Source: Mytilus californianus
Taxonomy: Eukaryota; Mollusca; Bivalvia; Mytilida; Mytilidae
DNA length: 64,000 bases
NCBI RefSeq assembly: GCF_021869535.1
Contig: NW_026262679.1
Span: forward strand, 79,419,143-79,483,142
Reading direction: 5' to 3'
The notes beneath the pieces were generated by a model. The model was not told the DNA's origin. It did no database searches and saw only the letters and a list, made by a program, of their open reading frames with translations. Shown one piece after another: positions 32,421 to 45,145 of this stretch; position 1 is the stretch's first letter; every line of letters begins with the position of its first letter. Position numbers and translations under genes: made by a program.

Positions 32421-35320
32421 TATCTACATCTGTGTATACAATATTTAATATTAGTATCATTAATGAGTTCACAATCATTAAAAATTATATGATTCATATC
32501 GTGTTCGCATGTTGGAAGTGTAATTGTACTGATGTTACAGATATGTGTATTGTGCAACCAAATTTGATACTATCAAAGTAAAATTATTGGGTTCCTGCAT
32601 CTTTTTAAAGTGAAATTTTATATATGTCTTTTTAATTTCCTATAACCCAGAAAATATTTGACTAATAACAAAATACTCGAAATTGCATATCTTCATTAAA
32701 ACTTTTGATCTAGGAAGATGCTTTGATTAAAATCATAGTATCATATTTTACATTGCATTGTCCTGCAGGAGGAGAGAAAAGAATTTTAATATCAAATATT
32801 TTGATCTTTTGATAGCTATTTATCAAGGATGGTATTTAAATCTATAATTACAATAATTATATACTATACCTTGAACGATTTACTAAATATCTTTGATCAT
32901 TGACTTGGATTGTATAATATGGGAGCTTATCACGGATATTAATCTTGATGCAAAAAAGTTATATATTTTTTTATTTCAATAAAAAAGTAATTCTATCTGT
33001 CAATAGTGTAAGTAAAGAAATTGTCCGTTGGATCTAAGCCTGGCTAGACAACAAAGATTTGTCAATATCATTTGCATTTAACACGTTCATTATTAAGTTG
33101 ATGTTTACTGAAGCATTAGTTTGGCTTTCAGACTTTTATTTCCCCCTAAGCATCACACCCGCAATAAACTATATTGTAATCCGAAAATGACAACTGCACT
33201 TTTAACGTGATTTCTTGATTACAAAAGTGAGCTTTAAGTCTGTATTAAATACTTTAGATGGATAAGGCAATTGTTTGGTCAAGCTATTCACCCTTTTGAG
33301 AGAGTTTTAGATTGTAGAATACAATTGATACAATACCGAAGAGAAAACGGTACTTTTTAAAGTGAAAATTAAAGTATCGCTTTCTATATGAAAGACTGCA
33401 GGTTGCTGTCAATCTGCGCCCTACGGACATTTGGTCTTTTCAGTCATAAAATTTGACACCTGTATGGAAATTATTTATGAAATGATTTTACAACTCAATG
33501 TACGGAACAAGCAAATAAATATTAGGTTTAACTTTTGAGTCATTTCTTTTATGTATTTTGATTTATATTCAAATATTTATGATTTCTAACAATAAAGTGA
33601 TGTTGTTGAAATAGATTATGAATTTGATATTATCAATAAAGTGTAAATTTCTGTTTTTTGAAATGCATTAATGTAACTTACAACATTAAAGCATTTTTTT
33701 TGAAACATATACTTAAAGAAGTTGTAAATAAAAAATTCAAATATGGAAATATTAAGATTATAACTTTTTTACTGCGTTATTAAAATATTATCTTTTGGCT
33801 TATTAGTAACACAAAACTCTTTTGCTTTTTTTGATAGTGGATTTTGACAGAGATTAGGATTGATTTAACAAAAAGTTGCTACATGCACAAAATATCTTTA
33901 AAACTTTCTGTCAATTTTATTAGTTGTATTTCTACAATCCAATAATTCTCTCTTATAGTATATAAAATTTTAAAATGGTTTTCATACATAAATTTATCAA
34001 GTTGCTTTTATAAACGGCAATATTTAATTGAATTGTAACAACTTCGAATTTTATTTGTTTTAGAAATATAACAAATCTATTAAATACTTCAGTACATTAT
34101 TATAGTATTATTTGGACTCTTGTCAACAAAAATACGAAAATTGGTATCAGAATTTTAAAAGACTTGTTTACTTTAGAATATTATAAATATTTAATTTTTG
34201 AATATTGAACAAATGAAAATATTTAAGTATTGATTAAATCTCCACCAGAGGTTATAAGGTGTCATGCTTGTGGTAACAGTGTAGGAAGGGGTTTAAAACA
34301 ATACAGAGATAAGTAATATTGGAAATTCCGACTATTCTTTAATGATTGTATCATCAGGTTTAAATAAACATTTTAAATGACATCAAGATGAAAATTTTAA
34401 CTTCCACTGTTACTTTCTTTAAAATTGTTTATTTGCTACTAACATCTGTAATTTATTTGAATTCCAATGCTTCAGATCAAATACACATTTTTTATGTGAT
34501 AACCCCCTAGGGAAAATAGAATATTCCATAGTGATAAAGTGTTTGCATTTATCTTCTATCTGATTGGTTCAAAGCTCATTTTACATAGGTCAGGAAAGGT
34601 TAGACTATTCCAATCTTCTCATCAGAAGGTAGATTCAGGTTGTTCAAAAAGTTGATAGAAAAGATATGGGTCATATCTTTCCCAGTCTGACTGTGGTAAC
34701 ATTCATAAAAAATTCTGTACACAAAATATGGTTTGAAAATTTTCCCACACACTTGTTGATAGTTGCTTAATGTACCAAAGGAGAAATTAATGCTATACTC
34801 TGGACTTACACATATTTTTGGTAAGTACTAATATAAATTTTTGTAGAAGTCCATTAAACACTTATCAGCATCTTGATTGATGGCTAATAACAAGGTAAGT
34901 GTCAATTTGTGGTGGTCCACTGGACCATTAATGTCCAGTCACTGTATTATATATTTCTTTAGGGCAGTTTTATGGTCATCCCTGTTCATTGATACAAATA
35001 AAAGTATGTTGTGGTTCAGAGATGGTAAAATACCTTGGATCTGAGAGCTAGCACTATCATATCTACTCATTTTATCTGATGATGGTTTTTTTGGGGTATT
35101 CTTTACAAAACAGAAAAACATTTTCACCCTCTCTATTCTGTGTTTGTGCAATATGCATTATTGACATTAATAAATAGCATAATACCAGATCATACTTTTA
35201 GTTAGAATACAGTGCTTGGGTGGGGTGACATGTCTTCCTGCAGACAGTTACTTTGTAAGCCAACATGCCAACATATCTAAAAGCTTTGAATACCAATAGA
35301 CAGAAACCCAGTTAGATGAA

Positions 35321-35532
35321 TAATTGAGGAGCCTGATGAGGGGGGGGGGGGGGGGGTTCTCATCACGATTCACGAGTTGATTTTTTTGTCCATCACGATT
35401 CACAGAAAATAAATTTCCATGATCACGGATCACGAAAATATAAAAAAAAAATAAATCTGTAGAAAAACAGATCACGATAGCAAAAATGCGTCGATCACGA
35501 AGAACGAAATTACCCATCAGGCCCCTCATAAT
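35321..35532. mobile_element. MITE with 16-bp TIRs and TAAT target duplication
   Basis: The left end TGAGGAGCCTGATGAG (from 35325) and right end CCCATCAGGCCCCTCA (to 35528) are inverted repeats with a few mismatches, flanked by TAAT at 35321-35324 and 35529-35532. The interior has 17 G residues (35340-35356) and repeated ATCACGATTCACG-like words. A minus-strand frame of 93 codons crosses it, but it arises from the element and shows no known domain. It has MITE structure and no transposase. 35533-36475 has no recognised feature. Confidence 0.8.
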
Positions 35533-36475
35533 TAAGTGTCAAGATACTTTTTCCATGCAAAAACAAAATTTTAGAAAACCAACTTTAAAGGAATTTCAGT
35601 TAAATGGTACACAGATAGAATAATGAAAGATATTGGTTTGATAGGTCTAAGACAATGATTAAAAATTGAAAAACGAAGAACTCAAAACTGTCTGTCTATT
35701 TTGGGGTCCAATCTACAACTTAAGAAGAACTGAAGCAGCTATTGTGACAGGCTCTGTATATCTGTATGTGACAGCATATTCTACCAAGATAAAAATATAA
35801 AAGGTAAGTTCTTGGAAAAGATGGGATATACATTAGAAACAAATCATATGTATGGTATGTAAAGACTTCAACTCAAGCTGAACTTCGTTGAATAATTTTT
35901 AACTAATTGTCATGGTATAAAATAATGGCATTTATAAACACAGATCTTGGCACGAGTATACATAAAGTTGTGTAGTAGATGTCACTTTCTGTTTGATCAC
36001 GCAGCCAAATAAAGTGACATTTTGCCCCTAAGATAATTCAACTGGAATACATGAATGTTCACATTTTAACCAATACTAAGCAATCATTTTAATGTTATGA
36101 CCCTTTTGTGTATTTACGCAAGTAATTGAAATTCATAAGTGAAAAATTGTTGTCAATGTATATGATGAAAAGTTATATATGCTTTAATATTTTGAAAGGC
36201 TGTGAATCATCAGTTAATTTTCTTTTACCTCAGGTGTGAAACCATTTAATGAGTCTCTCATACCAAAAGTTTGATTTTGATTTTAAATTTTTTACTCTGG
36301 TTTTCATCGAATTGAATCTTATCATGCCTAATTTAAAGAACATTTTCAAGTGGAAAGCACTTGAGGGGGGTGGAACATTTACCATTATAATATTCAATAT
36401 TCTTTTGAAATTTAGTTCAATCTATAGGCCTTTTTGACCTGTAGATTTTCTGGTAGAGTTAGATAAGTAGATATT

Positions 36476-36600
36476 AGTGGAGGATCCAGAATTTTGAAAA
36501 AAGGTGGCCTACTTTTTATATCAATGACAGTGAAATATATATTCCTAATTTTTTGAATTTTCACTATTTGTTAACAGTACCCCTTCTGATTGTCAAAGTG
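36476..36600 (+). mobile_element. MITE-like fragment (GGATCCAG family)
   Basis: AGTGGAGGATCCAGAATTTTG followed by AAAAAAGGTGGCC resembles the left end of the elements at 14262 and 25630. The right end is not clear. Confidence 0.5.
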
Positions 36601-36904
36601 TAGAAGGTTCTGTTTTATTTTTTATATTGACCCAAATCCTTGATTGACCTTTCGGTTTTATGAATTTGCTAAAAAAAATAATACTGGATTTGGATAAGGA
36701 AGAAAATTCCTTGGTGGAACAGTTGTATACTGCTTGGATTATGTGATGATCTCATGATGACATTATATTTTTTTAATACAGATACACAGGATAAAAGCTA
36801 GAAAGCACCTTTTTAAGAAGTGTTTGTACTAAATGCTATTTACAACAATTTTCAAAACTAAAAAATTATTGTTTCAATCTCCATTTTTCTTGTTGGCCTT
36901 TTGT

Positions 36905-37030
36905 TACTGTCGATTCATAATTTTTCATAGGATACCAATTTTTGTGAATTTCGTGGATAATAATTGACCACGAATTTGAATATTCAATGAAGTACTAATT
37001 TTCTATAGGCTTTCATTCTGATTTGCAAAG
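36905..37030 (+). repeat. Dispersed repeat family C (GGATACCAATTTTTGTG)
   Basis: GTCGATTCATAATTTTTCAT, AGGATACCAATTTTTGTGAA, CCACGAATTTGAATATTC and AATTTTCTATAGGCTTTC. Related sequence occurs at 13046, 42025, 47215 and 52348. 37031-37594 is otherwise featureless. Confidence 0.6.
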
Positions 37031-37594
37031 CGATGAAATCAAATATTCAAGAAAATACATTTTTCCTCAATCCACTAAAATTGGTACATGTACCTTAAAA
37101 GATCAATTAATCTACAGTATTATTCACATTTTAGAAAAAAGTACATGGCCATGGAATCATAATAGTCCCAATCTATTTAATTATGTATTGGATAAACTAG
37201 CTTCTATTAGGATATATAAAAACGTGAAAATTCATTTTCTCTGCAAAATGATTTAATGACAATGAAAATCTTTACTCAAGGTTGCTGTATTGAGAATTGT
37301 TCGATTTCTCATCAATATTACTCATGTAAGTGGAAGGATGACATAATCTCAATTGCAGAAAGTTGAACTGAATTTTTGTATAACAAGAGAATTACACATC
37401 GCACTGTGTACCTGGTAAGATACCATCTATATACTTCATTCAAAAGTGAGGGTATCGACTGAATACCAATGATGGGTTTAAATGTATGGGTTCTTCCGTA
37501 CATAAATTTGTACAAAATGAACATGTATAATCCACCATATTACTGACTAAGTCATGTACATTGTGGTTAAGATGTTGAAATAGAATGCTCACAG

Positions 37595-38060
37595 GCACGG
37601 ATCCAGGATTTGATGGATGGAGGGGTGCTATTGACAATTAGGAGTTAGAGGACCATAATTTGACATAATAATTGATTGGCTGTAATTTTTGGCCCGCCAT
37701 GTTACTCATAAATTACATTTTTTCCTGTTTTAAGGAAGGGGGGGGGGGGGGGGGGGGGGGTGGGGGGCTTGTGCCAGGTGTGCCCTGACTGTATCCCACC
37801 TGTTTCATATGTCAAATGTTAGTGATCTTTGTTAAAATATACAACCTACCAGTAAATTAATAATAGTCCTTTGGTGCCCATTTTTACAATTAAATGATTA
37901 ATAAGAAATAACCCTAACATGTCCTTGACAGAGACAGATTCAGGGAAAGGGACTTGTTTGTTTTTTACATATGAACTCTAATCTCTTGTCAATCCACCAT
38001 TACAAAGAGTCATGATCTTTTACTACTTAGCCACCCCCCCCCCCCCCCCCCCCCAACTCA
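37595..38060. mobile_element. GGATCCAG-type sequence with G23 and C21 tracts
   Basis: CACGGATCCAGGATTTGATG at 37596 opens the region. A run of 23 G residues lies at 37738-37760, then TGGGGGG. A run of 21 C residues lies at 38034-38054. The tracts are complementary and 273 bp apart, suggesting two family members in opposite orientation. Both could also form quadruplex structures on opposite strands. Homopolymer length in assemblies is unreliable. Confidence 0.6.
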
Positions 38061-38081
38061 ATCCAACATTTTTTAGATGTG

Positions 38082-38300
38082 AACAAAGGAGATGTGTTGA
38101 ACACATGTATACACCAATAAGACAACAACCCAACAACACAAAACATACATCAAGAGGTCAACAGACAGTATAAATTATACAGTTTATCAAAGATCTGTCT
38201 TCAATACTCATTCTTAAATTTTTAGTGCAAAACAACTAAAATAAAACTAAATCAACCACTGACAAGGTTCCTGACTTCGTTGGGACAGAGTACGACACTT
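38082..38300 (+). repeat. Family A-related repeat
   Basis: AAAGGAGATGTGTTGAACAC, CAATAAGACAACAACCCAAC and CACTGACAAGGTTCCTGAC recall a divergent member of the family or of a related mussel repeat. Confidence 0.5.
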
Positions 38301-38324
38301 TTCATAAAACTTTTTCTCATTTGA

Positions 38325-38455
38325 ATTGTTCTTCATTTGTCATTTCTGGGGCCTTTTATAGCTTGCTATGAGGTGTGGTTATTGCTCATTGTTGAAGGCT
38401 GTACCCTAACCTATAGTTGCCAACCTCCTACATCATTTGGTCTTGAGTGGAGACT
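38325..38455 (-). repeat. Family A repeat, minus copy
   Basis: The + strand reads GGGGCCTTTTATAGCTTGCT, CATTGTTGAAGGCTGTACCC and TTGGTCTTGAGTGGAGA. It sits inverted next to the plus copy at 38082. 38456-39261 has no recognised feature. Confidence 0.75.
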
Positions 38456-39261
38456 CAACCATACCATTTATTTTTATTTTTTACATTAGTCCTCCTAATT
38501 TTTTTATTCCAATGAGAGGAATAAGGAAAGGATTTTAGATGAAACTTTAGTTATAGATATTTTGTACAAAATTAACCACTTAGTAAATTTGAAATAAGAT
38601 TATCAGTTCACAAGAAGTTTAGATAAATAAAATAAATGTATGAATGTAAAATATATTATGTCACATTTAAATAATTGTGGTCCCAAGAAACTTATCAATT
38701 CTTGTTTTACTATAAATAAAGGTCATCTTAAACAACTTTACCATTTGGTCATATCGGAAATAAGTTTTTATAAATGACATTGTAGCCACGGTAATGTTGA
38801 TGCTGCACAAAAGTTAGGTCATGACCCTCACATTTGAAAGATGATCTTTGACTATCCTTATGTCTACCTGGATAAGCTTTGTAACTTTATTTCTTACAAT
38901 ATCAGAAGTGGATCACAATGAAAACTGTCAAGATTAAAATCTCAACATTTATTTTAAAGCTTAGTAATGTGAGGGGATGTTCATTTCATTGGTTTTAAAT
39001 ATATCTCAGGTAAAAATTTATTGTGCAGGTGAATTATATCAGCGGAAATGTCTTGTATTCATTTATCTTTGTCAAAAATAGAAAGGCTTTTTGTAGAAAA
39101 GGACTTAATTTTGGCAGTTCGAAAATTGGCTTTCATACCTATCAAAAGAATGTCTGGAAGGATATTATATTGGTCAGTATGGTACAGTTTTCATTAAGTT
39201 CATATATATCATAAAACATTTAAATAGTGATATTGCTAGTAATATATGTATCTTTATTCTT

Positions 39262-39455
39262 ACAAGGCCAGAGGCAGATTCATTGGGACTTAGAGGGTGT
39301 ACAGCCCCCTTTGATTAAAAGAATTTTTTAGAAATACAATTTTTTGGCATGAAATTGTCCGAAAACCTTTAGGCTCGCTCCGCTCGGTTGTATATATTTA
39401 ATTTTCTAGAATAACATCCCCCTTTCTAAGTTTCTGGATACATCCAAGGGTGAAT
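39262..39455 (+). mobile_element. MITE-like element (GGATCCAG family)
   Basis: GGCCAGAGGCAGATTCATTGG at the left and CTAAGTTTCTGGATACATCC at the right are weak inverted ends. The interior has GGCTCGCTCCGCTCGG, a GC-rich word I associate with bivalve MITEs. 39456-40637 shows no gene. Confidence 0.6.
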
Positions 39456-40637
39456 GGGGTAGGGGTGTACAGTGCAATGGAAATGGGGAATAGTACAAAA
39501 CATTGTATATTGATGTTCAAACATCAAATCTAGAATAAGACAATGTCTGGAAAGCAGCTGTGAATGGCTATTCACAAGACTGATCTATTATCATATTATT
39601 TAAATGTTCAGGGAAACTTCATTCTCTTAAAGAGATATATGCCCCCAAAACATGGACTTCCCATTTGAAAAGATTGATTTAAGAATTATTTATTTAGTTG
39701 ATTGTCTCATCTGGCTTGGTCATGGATAATACCAAATGAAACATAATCATGGAATTTGAGTCAGAATTATAGTTTCAGCTGTCACGACATTTTATGATTC
39801 AATTTTCAATCAAATGTGAATTATAGTAATGAAATATGAAGTTGTCGATAATTTTACTTCAGATGATGGCTAAAATCCATTTAATGGACATTTTTCAAAA
39901 GAAAAAAATTACTTGAAAAAATACATCAAATTAATAATTATTATATTTACAGTATCCTATAAGGTCACATATTGATTACAAAATTTTGCAAAGTTTGCAT
40001 AGTTTTGTGTCAAGAATTATTATAAAAAACTTGAAAAACTGAAAAGCAACGTTAGGATTTTAAGGAGAACAGTTGATCTTTTTCTGGTTATAGTACTGTA
40101 TAGGTCTATTGAAACCTTTTCCCTAATCAGTTTCTTCAATATAATCACCATGATATATTGAAACATTGAAAACAATAACAGAGATTATGTACCCTGTTCA
40201 TTTTATTGGCCCTGTTCATTTGGCAACTCAGAACTGTCATTCTTAAAAGTTGGAAAAAGAAATTGTTTTCTGAAGTAAATTTGATGTTAAACAATAGACA
40301 TATTGCCTTGGTCCATATTTTAACCTAGTGAAACTTACTTGCTTACTGGCTTAAAAACTTTATAGTTTCAACTCTTACTCAGCCATGGTCAGAAATAGTG
40401 CATGATTTGAAATATTACTACACTGCCATTTGAATGTCCAGCTAAGATTTAAGGTCAATAGTCCTGTTCTTGAATTAATAAGCCAAAAGGTTTGTTATAA
40501 TCTACTCCTAGATGATGCATAAACTTCATTTACTTCTACTGAAAGGTCTTTGAATACTATAATAAAGGATTATATATCTGTAGAGTATAAATTTTGCAAT
40601 ATCTGTGTCAAAATTTGTTCTCAAAGTTTTATTCTTT

Positions 40638-41868
40638 ATGCCCCCGCCGAAGCGGAGGGGGCATTAAGTGTTACCCTTGTCCGTCTGTACGCACATCCAT
40701 ACGTCCCAAAATTGGTTTCCGTTCTCTAACTTGAGTTTGCCTCAACCAAATGTTATGTAACTTACACAATGCTTATTACCACAAAATACAGATCAAGTTT
40801 GAATTTTGGTAGTGTCACTCTATCTGTTCTAGAGTTATGCCCCTTTATAAATGGAAACATTACAAAATTTTTAGTTTCCTTTCTCTAACTTAAGTTTCCC
40901 TCAACAAAATGTTATGAAACTTATACACAATGCTTATTACCACAAAACACAGATTAAATTTGAATTTTGGTGGCGTCACTTTAATCGTTCTAGAGTAATG
41001 CCCCTTTATAAATGGAAAAATTACAAAATTTTTAGTTTCTGTTCTCTAACTTAAGTTTGCCTCAACCACATGTTATGAAACTTATACACAATGCTTATTA
41101 CCACAAAGCACAGATTAAGTTTGAATTTTGGTGGCGTCACTTTAATCGTTCTAGAGTTATGCCCCTTTATAAATGGAAAAATTACAAAATTTTTAGTTTC
41201 TGTTCTCTAACTTAAGTTTGCCTCAAACCAAATGTTATGAAACTTATACACAATGCTTATTACCACAAAATACAGATCAAGTTTGAATTTTGGTGGCGTC
41301 ACTTTAACCATTCTCGAGTTATGCCCTTTATAAATGGAAAAAAATGCAAAATGTTTAGTTTTTGTTCTCTAACTTAAGACTTGCCTCAACCAAATGTGAT
41401 GAAACTTATACACAATGCTTTTTACCACAAAACACAGATCAAGTTGAATTTTGGTGGCGTCACTTTAATCATTATCGAGTTATGCCCCTTTATAAATCGA
41501 AAAATTGCAAAATTTTTATTTTCCGTTCTCTAACTTAAGTTGCCTCAACCAAATGTTATGAAACTTATACACAATGCTTTTTACCACAAAACACAGATCA
41601 AGTTGAATTTTGGTGGCGTCACTTTATTCATTATCGAGTTGTGCTCCTTTATAAATTGAAAAATTGAAAAATTTTTAGTTTCTGTTCTCTAACTTAAGTT
41701 TGCCCCAACCAAACATTATGAAACCTTTACACAATACTTATTACCACAAAACTCAGATCAAGTACAAATTTGGGTAGCGTCCCTTTTATTGTTCTTGTGT
41801 TATGTCCCTTTATAATATTGTATGCAAGCGGGGGCATCATCTGTGTCCATGGGGACACATTCTCCATT
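40638..41868 (+). mobile_element. Modular element with seven ~160-bp monomers
   Basis: A 12-bp-stem hairpin (ATGCCCCCGCCG, AAG, CGGAGGGGGCAT; 40638-40664) starts it, followed by TTGTCCGTCTGTACGCAC. Monomer anchors (TTCTCTAAC) at 40721, 40880, 41041, 41202, 41364, 41525 and 41684 give periods of 159-162 bp. Each monomer repeats ATGTTATGAAACTTATACAC and AGAGTTATGCCCCTTTATAA. The end has GCGGGGGCAT (41828-41837), inverse of the head, then a perfect hairpin TGTGTCC/GGACACA (41842-41859). Non-coding. This is the clearest example of the modular plan in the window. Confidence 0.85.
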
Positions 41869-42024
41869 TATTTCATGTTTGTTTTACCTCGTTTTGATAT
41901 TTCTTAAAGGTTAAATTTGGCTAGGAGACTTTTTCTTGGTTTTATCTTAATCACAAAATTGACAAAAAATGAAACCCTTTTGGAATGTTACCACTTAAAA
42001 GTAACGCCTAAATAAACAGTGATA

Positions 42025-42240
42025 ACTGTGGATTTATGTATTTTCATGGGTACCAATTTCCTGGATTATATTTTTTGTTGATACTTGATTTCAAGGTTTT
42101 GCCAAAGTTTGCATACAATCAGTCCAATTAGAAATTTATCCTTCGTAGATTATGTAAATAAGGGGTTCATCTATACCCTCAAAATCCACTAAAATTTGTA
42201 CCAAATGAATAATAATGAATACACAGTTACTGAAAGGTTG
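42025..42240 (+). repeat. Dispersed repeat family C
   Basis: CATGGGTACCAATTTCCTGG, CAAAGTTTGCATACAATC and TACCAAATGAATAATAATG align loosely with the copies at 36905 and 47215. 42241-43140 shows no convincing exon. Confidence 0.45.
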
Positions 42241-43140
42241 AGTTCAAAATCTGGAATAAAAGTTTTATGTTACTGTGAAACTCCATCTTCCTTGTAAATG
42301 TATACCTGCACAAGTTCACCCTTGTTTTACCTGAAAATATGTGTAAAAAAGGTGCCAAGGTAGTATAAGTGTGAGTAGGAATGTTGGTGAGATAACACAA
42401 AGATAAAACACTGATGTACTGTTATGATATCTTGTGATGGAGCATCTCTAGGGAAACCTGTAATCATATGTTTTGATGGGAATATCTCTTGGGAAATCTA
42501 TCGTTGTTTTCCCCCAATTTGTATGTAGAAACATTAGCCTATATTGATTTCCGTGGCTACAGGAGTGCTACAAAGTAGTAGTTACTCATAACTTTACAGC
42601 TATTTTCTTATTTGAAAACGAATGTTGATCAATTGACTTGAACGATATGGCTGTTTTATTGATTGTATTTGTATGCCAACTTTCCCTGGAATTAGAACCA
42701 GAGTGCAGTACTGCTGTCAGTTCTTGCATCTCAAATATTCCACTCTCAGAAAACTTAATTAGAATATCATGTTCATTTCATTACTACATTGCAACTTTTG
42801 TATTCATTTCGCAGTTTGATAAATTCGATTGGCGCGATATGGATTTCAAGGGGAAATGAAAGTGAATTGCAATGTCAATATCATAATAGCATCTGTGGCC
42901 ATTAAAAAAGGTCATTTTTTAAATGACCACAATTTTTGTGGTTTTCTTTCAAACATAAAATCTGTCACCATCTGTTGTTGAGGCTGCACAATCAACTTCC
43001 ATATATGTCAAAATTGAGTGGTGCTAAACTTTTATCCAGATTGCTCCATTTCAAGGAGAGAGGAATATATATTACAGAGCCAGCTTTATTTTTATAACAT
43101 ATAATGTTAAGAGAACATTGTAAATGTATCAGCATACAAA

Positions 43141-43212
43141 GCAGTGTTATGAAAATTGAATGAAATGCAAACATACATAGCAGTGTTATGAAAATTGAAG
43201 GAAATGCAAACC
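43141..43212. repeat. 39-bp duplication, two copies
   Basis: GCAGTGTTATGAAAATTGAA followed by TGAAATGCAAAC occurs at 43141 and at 43180 with one difference. 43213-44989 has no recognised gene; a 104-codon frame at 44489 lacks splice support and has AT-driven composition. Confidence 0.9.
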
Positions 43213-44989
43213 ATCTTAAAAGGAAAGAAAATTGTTTAATAAATCTGCCATCTAAGTCAAGCAGTGTATAGAAATTTCTAGTCAGAACTGCAAGGTCTTT
43301 TTAACAACCAATAATAAAAAAGTTTAAACTTCACTTCTGAATTTAAGAAAAAGATTGTTTATAGAGAGGGAGATTTTTTTCATTTACTAATCAAGGGCCC
43401 ATGAAAGGCATTGCTACATCCATGTAATTAATAATTGTTAAAACAAGAGACAAGTCGTGAGAATGAAACATTGACGTAAGATATCACAAGATGGTTACAC
43501 AATTGACACCATACTGAAGTATTGCACTTTATTCTGGAGTTTTCAAACTATTAGCTAAAGGGATTGCCAAAAAGCACCTGACACTTGAAAGTCATATGAA
43601 TTTTCTAAATTAAGGGCCAGACGACCAAACAGAACCTCCACCTTTCTAAAGTGCAATGGTAAAATTAATAAGATTTTCTTGAGGGAACGATAGACACCAA
43701 GGGTAAATACCTGTTTAAAGGTGGAAACCATTTAACCATTATTCTGTATCTTAAGCAAATCTGTTGGTTTTTTATTTAAAAAAATCATAGATGTGAAGAC
43801 CCACATGTAAGAGAGTATTTAGATAATGTGTAGGGAGAAAAAATTTTAATACAGGAAAATCATTTTCACAGATAAAAAACAGATCATGGACCAATAATTT
43901 TCTAATACTTTTTATTACCTTAATGGTCTTTCTTTAATTAGCTTGAACCAGATTGCATTACAATGAGTCCAAAACACCTTTTTCATCACAATCAGCTTGA
44001 TGTAAATAATTGGAGCATATATAAGGGAAAATGATCTTTAATACCCAATTTTATGGCAGAAAAGAAGTTTGTTCTTATTAGACTGCATTGAAATCTATCG
44101 CAAATCAATCAATATTCAGCTTGTATCAGTTGCGGATTGGATTTGACCTCTAGCTATTGTAGCCTATTGAAGAGGGCTACCAGGGTCAAAACCTAATTAT
44201 CTCGGCCATCTTAGGTCCCTGTGTTTCTTTGTGGTACTAGGCTTTTGACATGGAGATAGTCATCTCAGTTTAACGCCAGGTTCTTTGTGATTCTGTCAGA
44301 TCATTTTTATTAAATTGGTGACATAATGCGTTAAGTTTCTTATTTTATGAAATGATCTCATGAATATGACCAAAATACTAGGATTGTTTGAATAATTTGA
44401 TCATTGGTAAGTGAATTTAATACTATAGTTAGATTGTTAGATTTTGATTTATTTTCAAAGATTTCTTTAAAACATCATTTGAAAATGATTGAAAGGCAAG
44501 TTTGTCAGATATATGACTTTTAAAAAATATATCCTTCCATTTTTGTCTTTAATGTGGACAATTATGCAGATTGGAAATGAAAATAGGCATTTATTTAAAG
44601 ATCATCAAAGAAATTTAAGTTTAGACATCATGAGAGAAAAATTGAAAGATAATAAGTGTAAAATATGTATAATAACTTGTCATTTTGTTGTCTTAACTGA
44701 TAGATCTCTTTTGAGGTTTGTTAACTGCTCAATCAAGACTTCCTCAGGCATAATGATACACATGAATTATTCATACATACTTTTATATTGTTTTATGTTT
44801 TAAGATGTTAAATTGATAGACTTTTTTCACATGTTTGATTCAGGAACATTAGTATGACATGACAATCATTATCATAATGGTTTACTAGCATACACGTTTA
44901 GTACAGTACGTTTAGTACGGGCCATGGCCGTTCATTAGTGTAAGTAGCTGGTGTAGATCTATGTTACATATTACTTTAATGCGTGACAG

Positions 44990-45145
44990 TATGGTACACT
45001 CAAATCCTGCATTTGGTTACTGGGTACTTGAAAAGAATGGCACACAAAGTATGGTACCCTCATATCCTGCATTTGGGTACTTGCACAAATTGCAAATTAT
45101 GATACGCTCAAATCCTACATTGGGTTACTTTCAAAGAATGGCAAA
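44990..45145. repeat. Imperfect 48-59-bp repeat, three copies
   Basis: GTATGGTACACTCAAATCCTGC-like phrases start near 44990, 45049 and 45097, each followed by CATTTGGTTAC or GGGTTAC. Copies vary in length. 45146-46790 is AT-rich with a run of about 15 C residues at 46148-46162 and no gene. Confidence 0.75.

Noticed and set aside
34847..34894. 48-nt exon with a GTAAGT donor inside the large intron
   Set aside because: The acceptor (TTTTTGTAG) is weak, and inclusion between the two coding exons would bring an in-frame TGA. It could only be a poison exon, for which there is no evidence.
35248..35529. 93-codon minus-strand frame with a proline run
   Set aside because: The frame runs through the MITE at 35321-35532, and the proline run is its poly-G tract read in reverse.
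44489..44803. 104-codon plus-strand frame with a Cys/Lys-rich stretch
   Set aside because: Composition follows AT-rich DNA, no acceptor or donor fits, and no recognisable domain.
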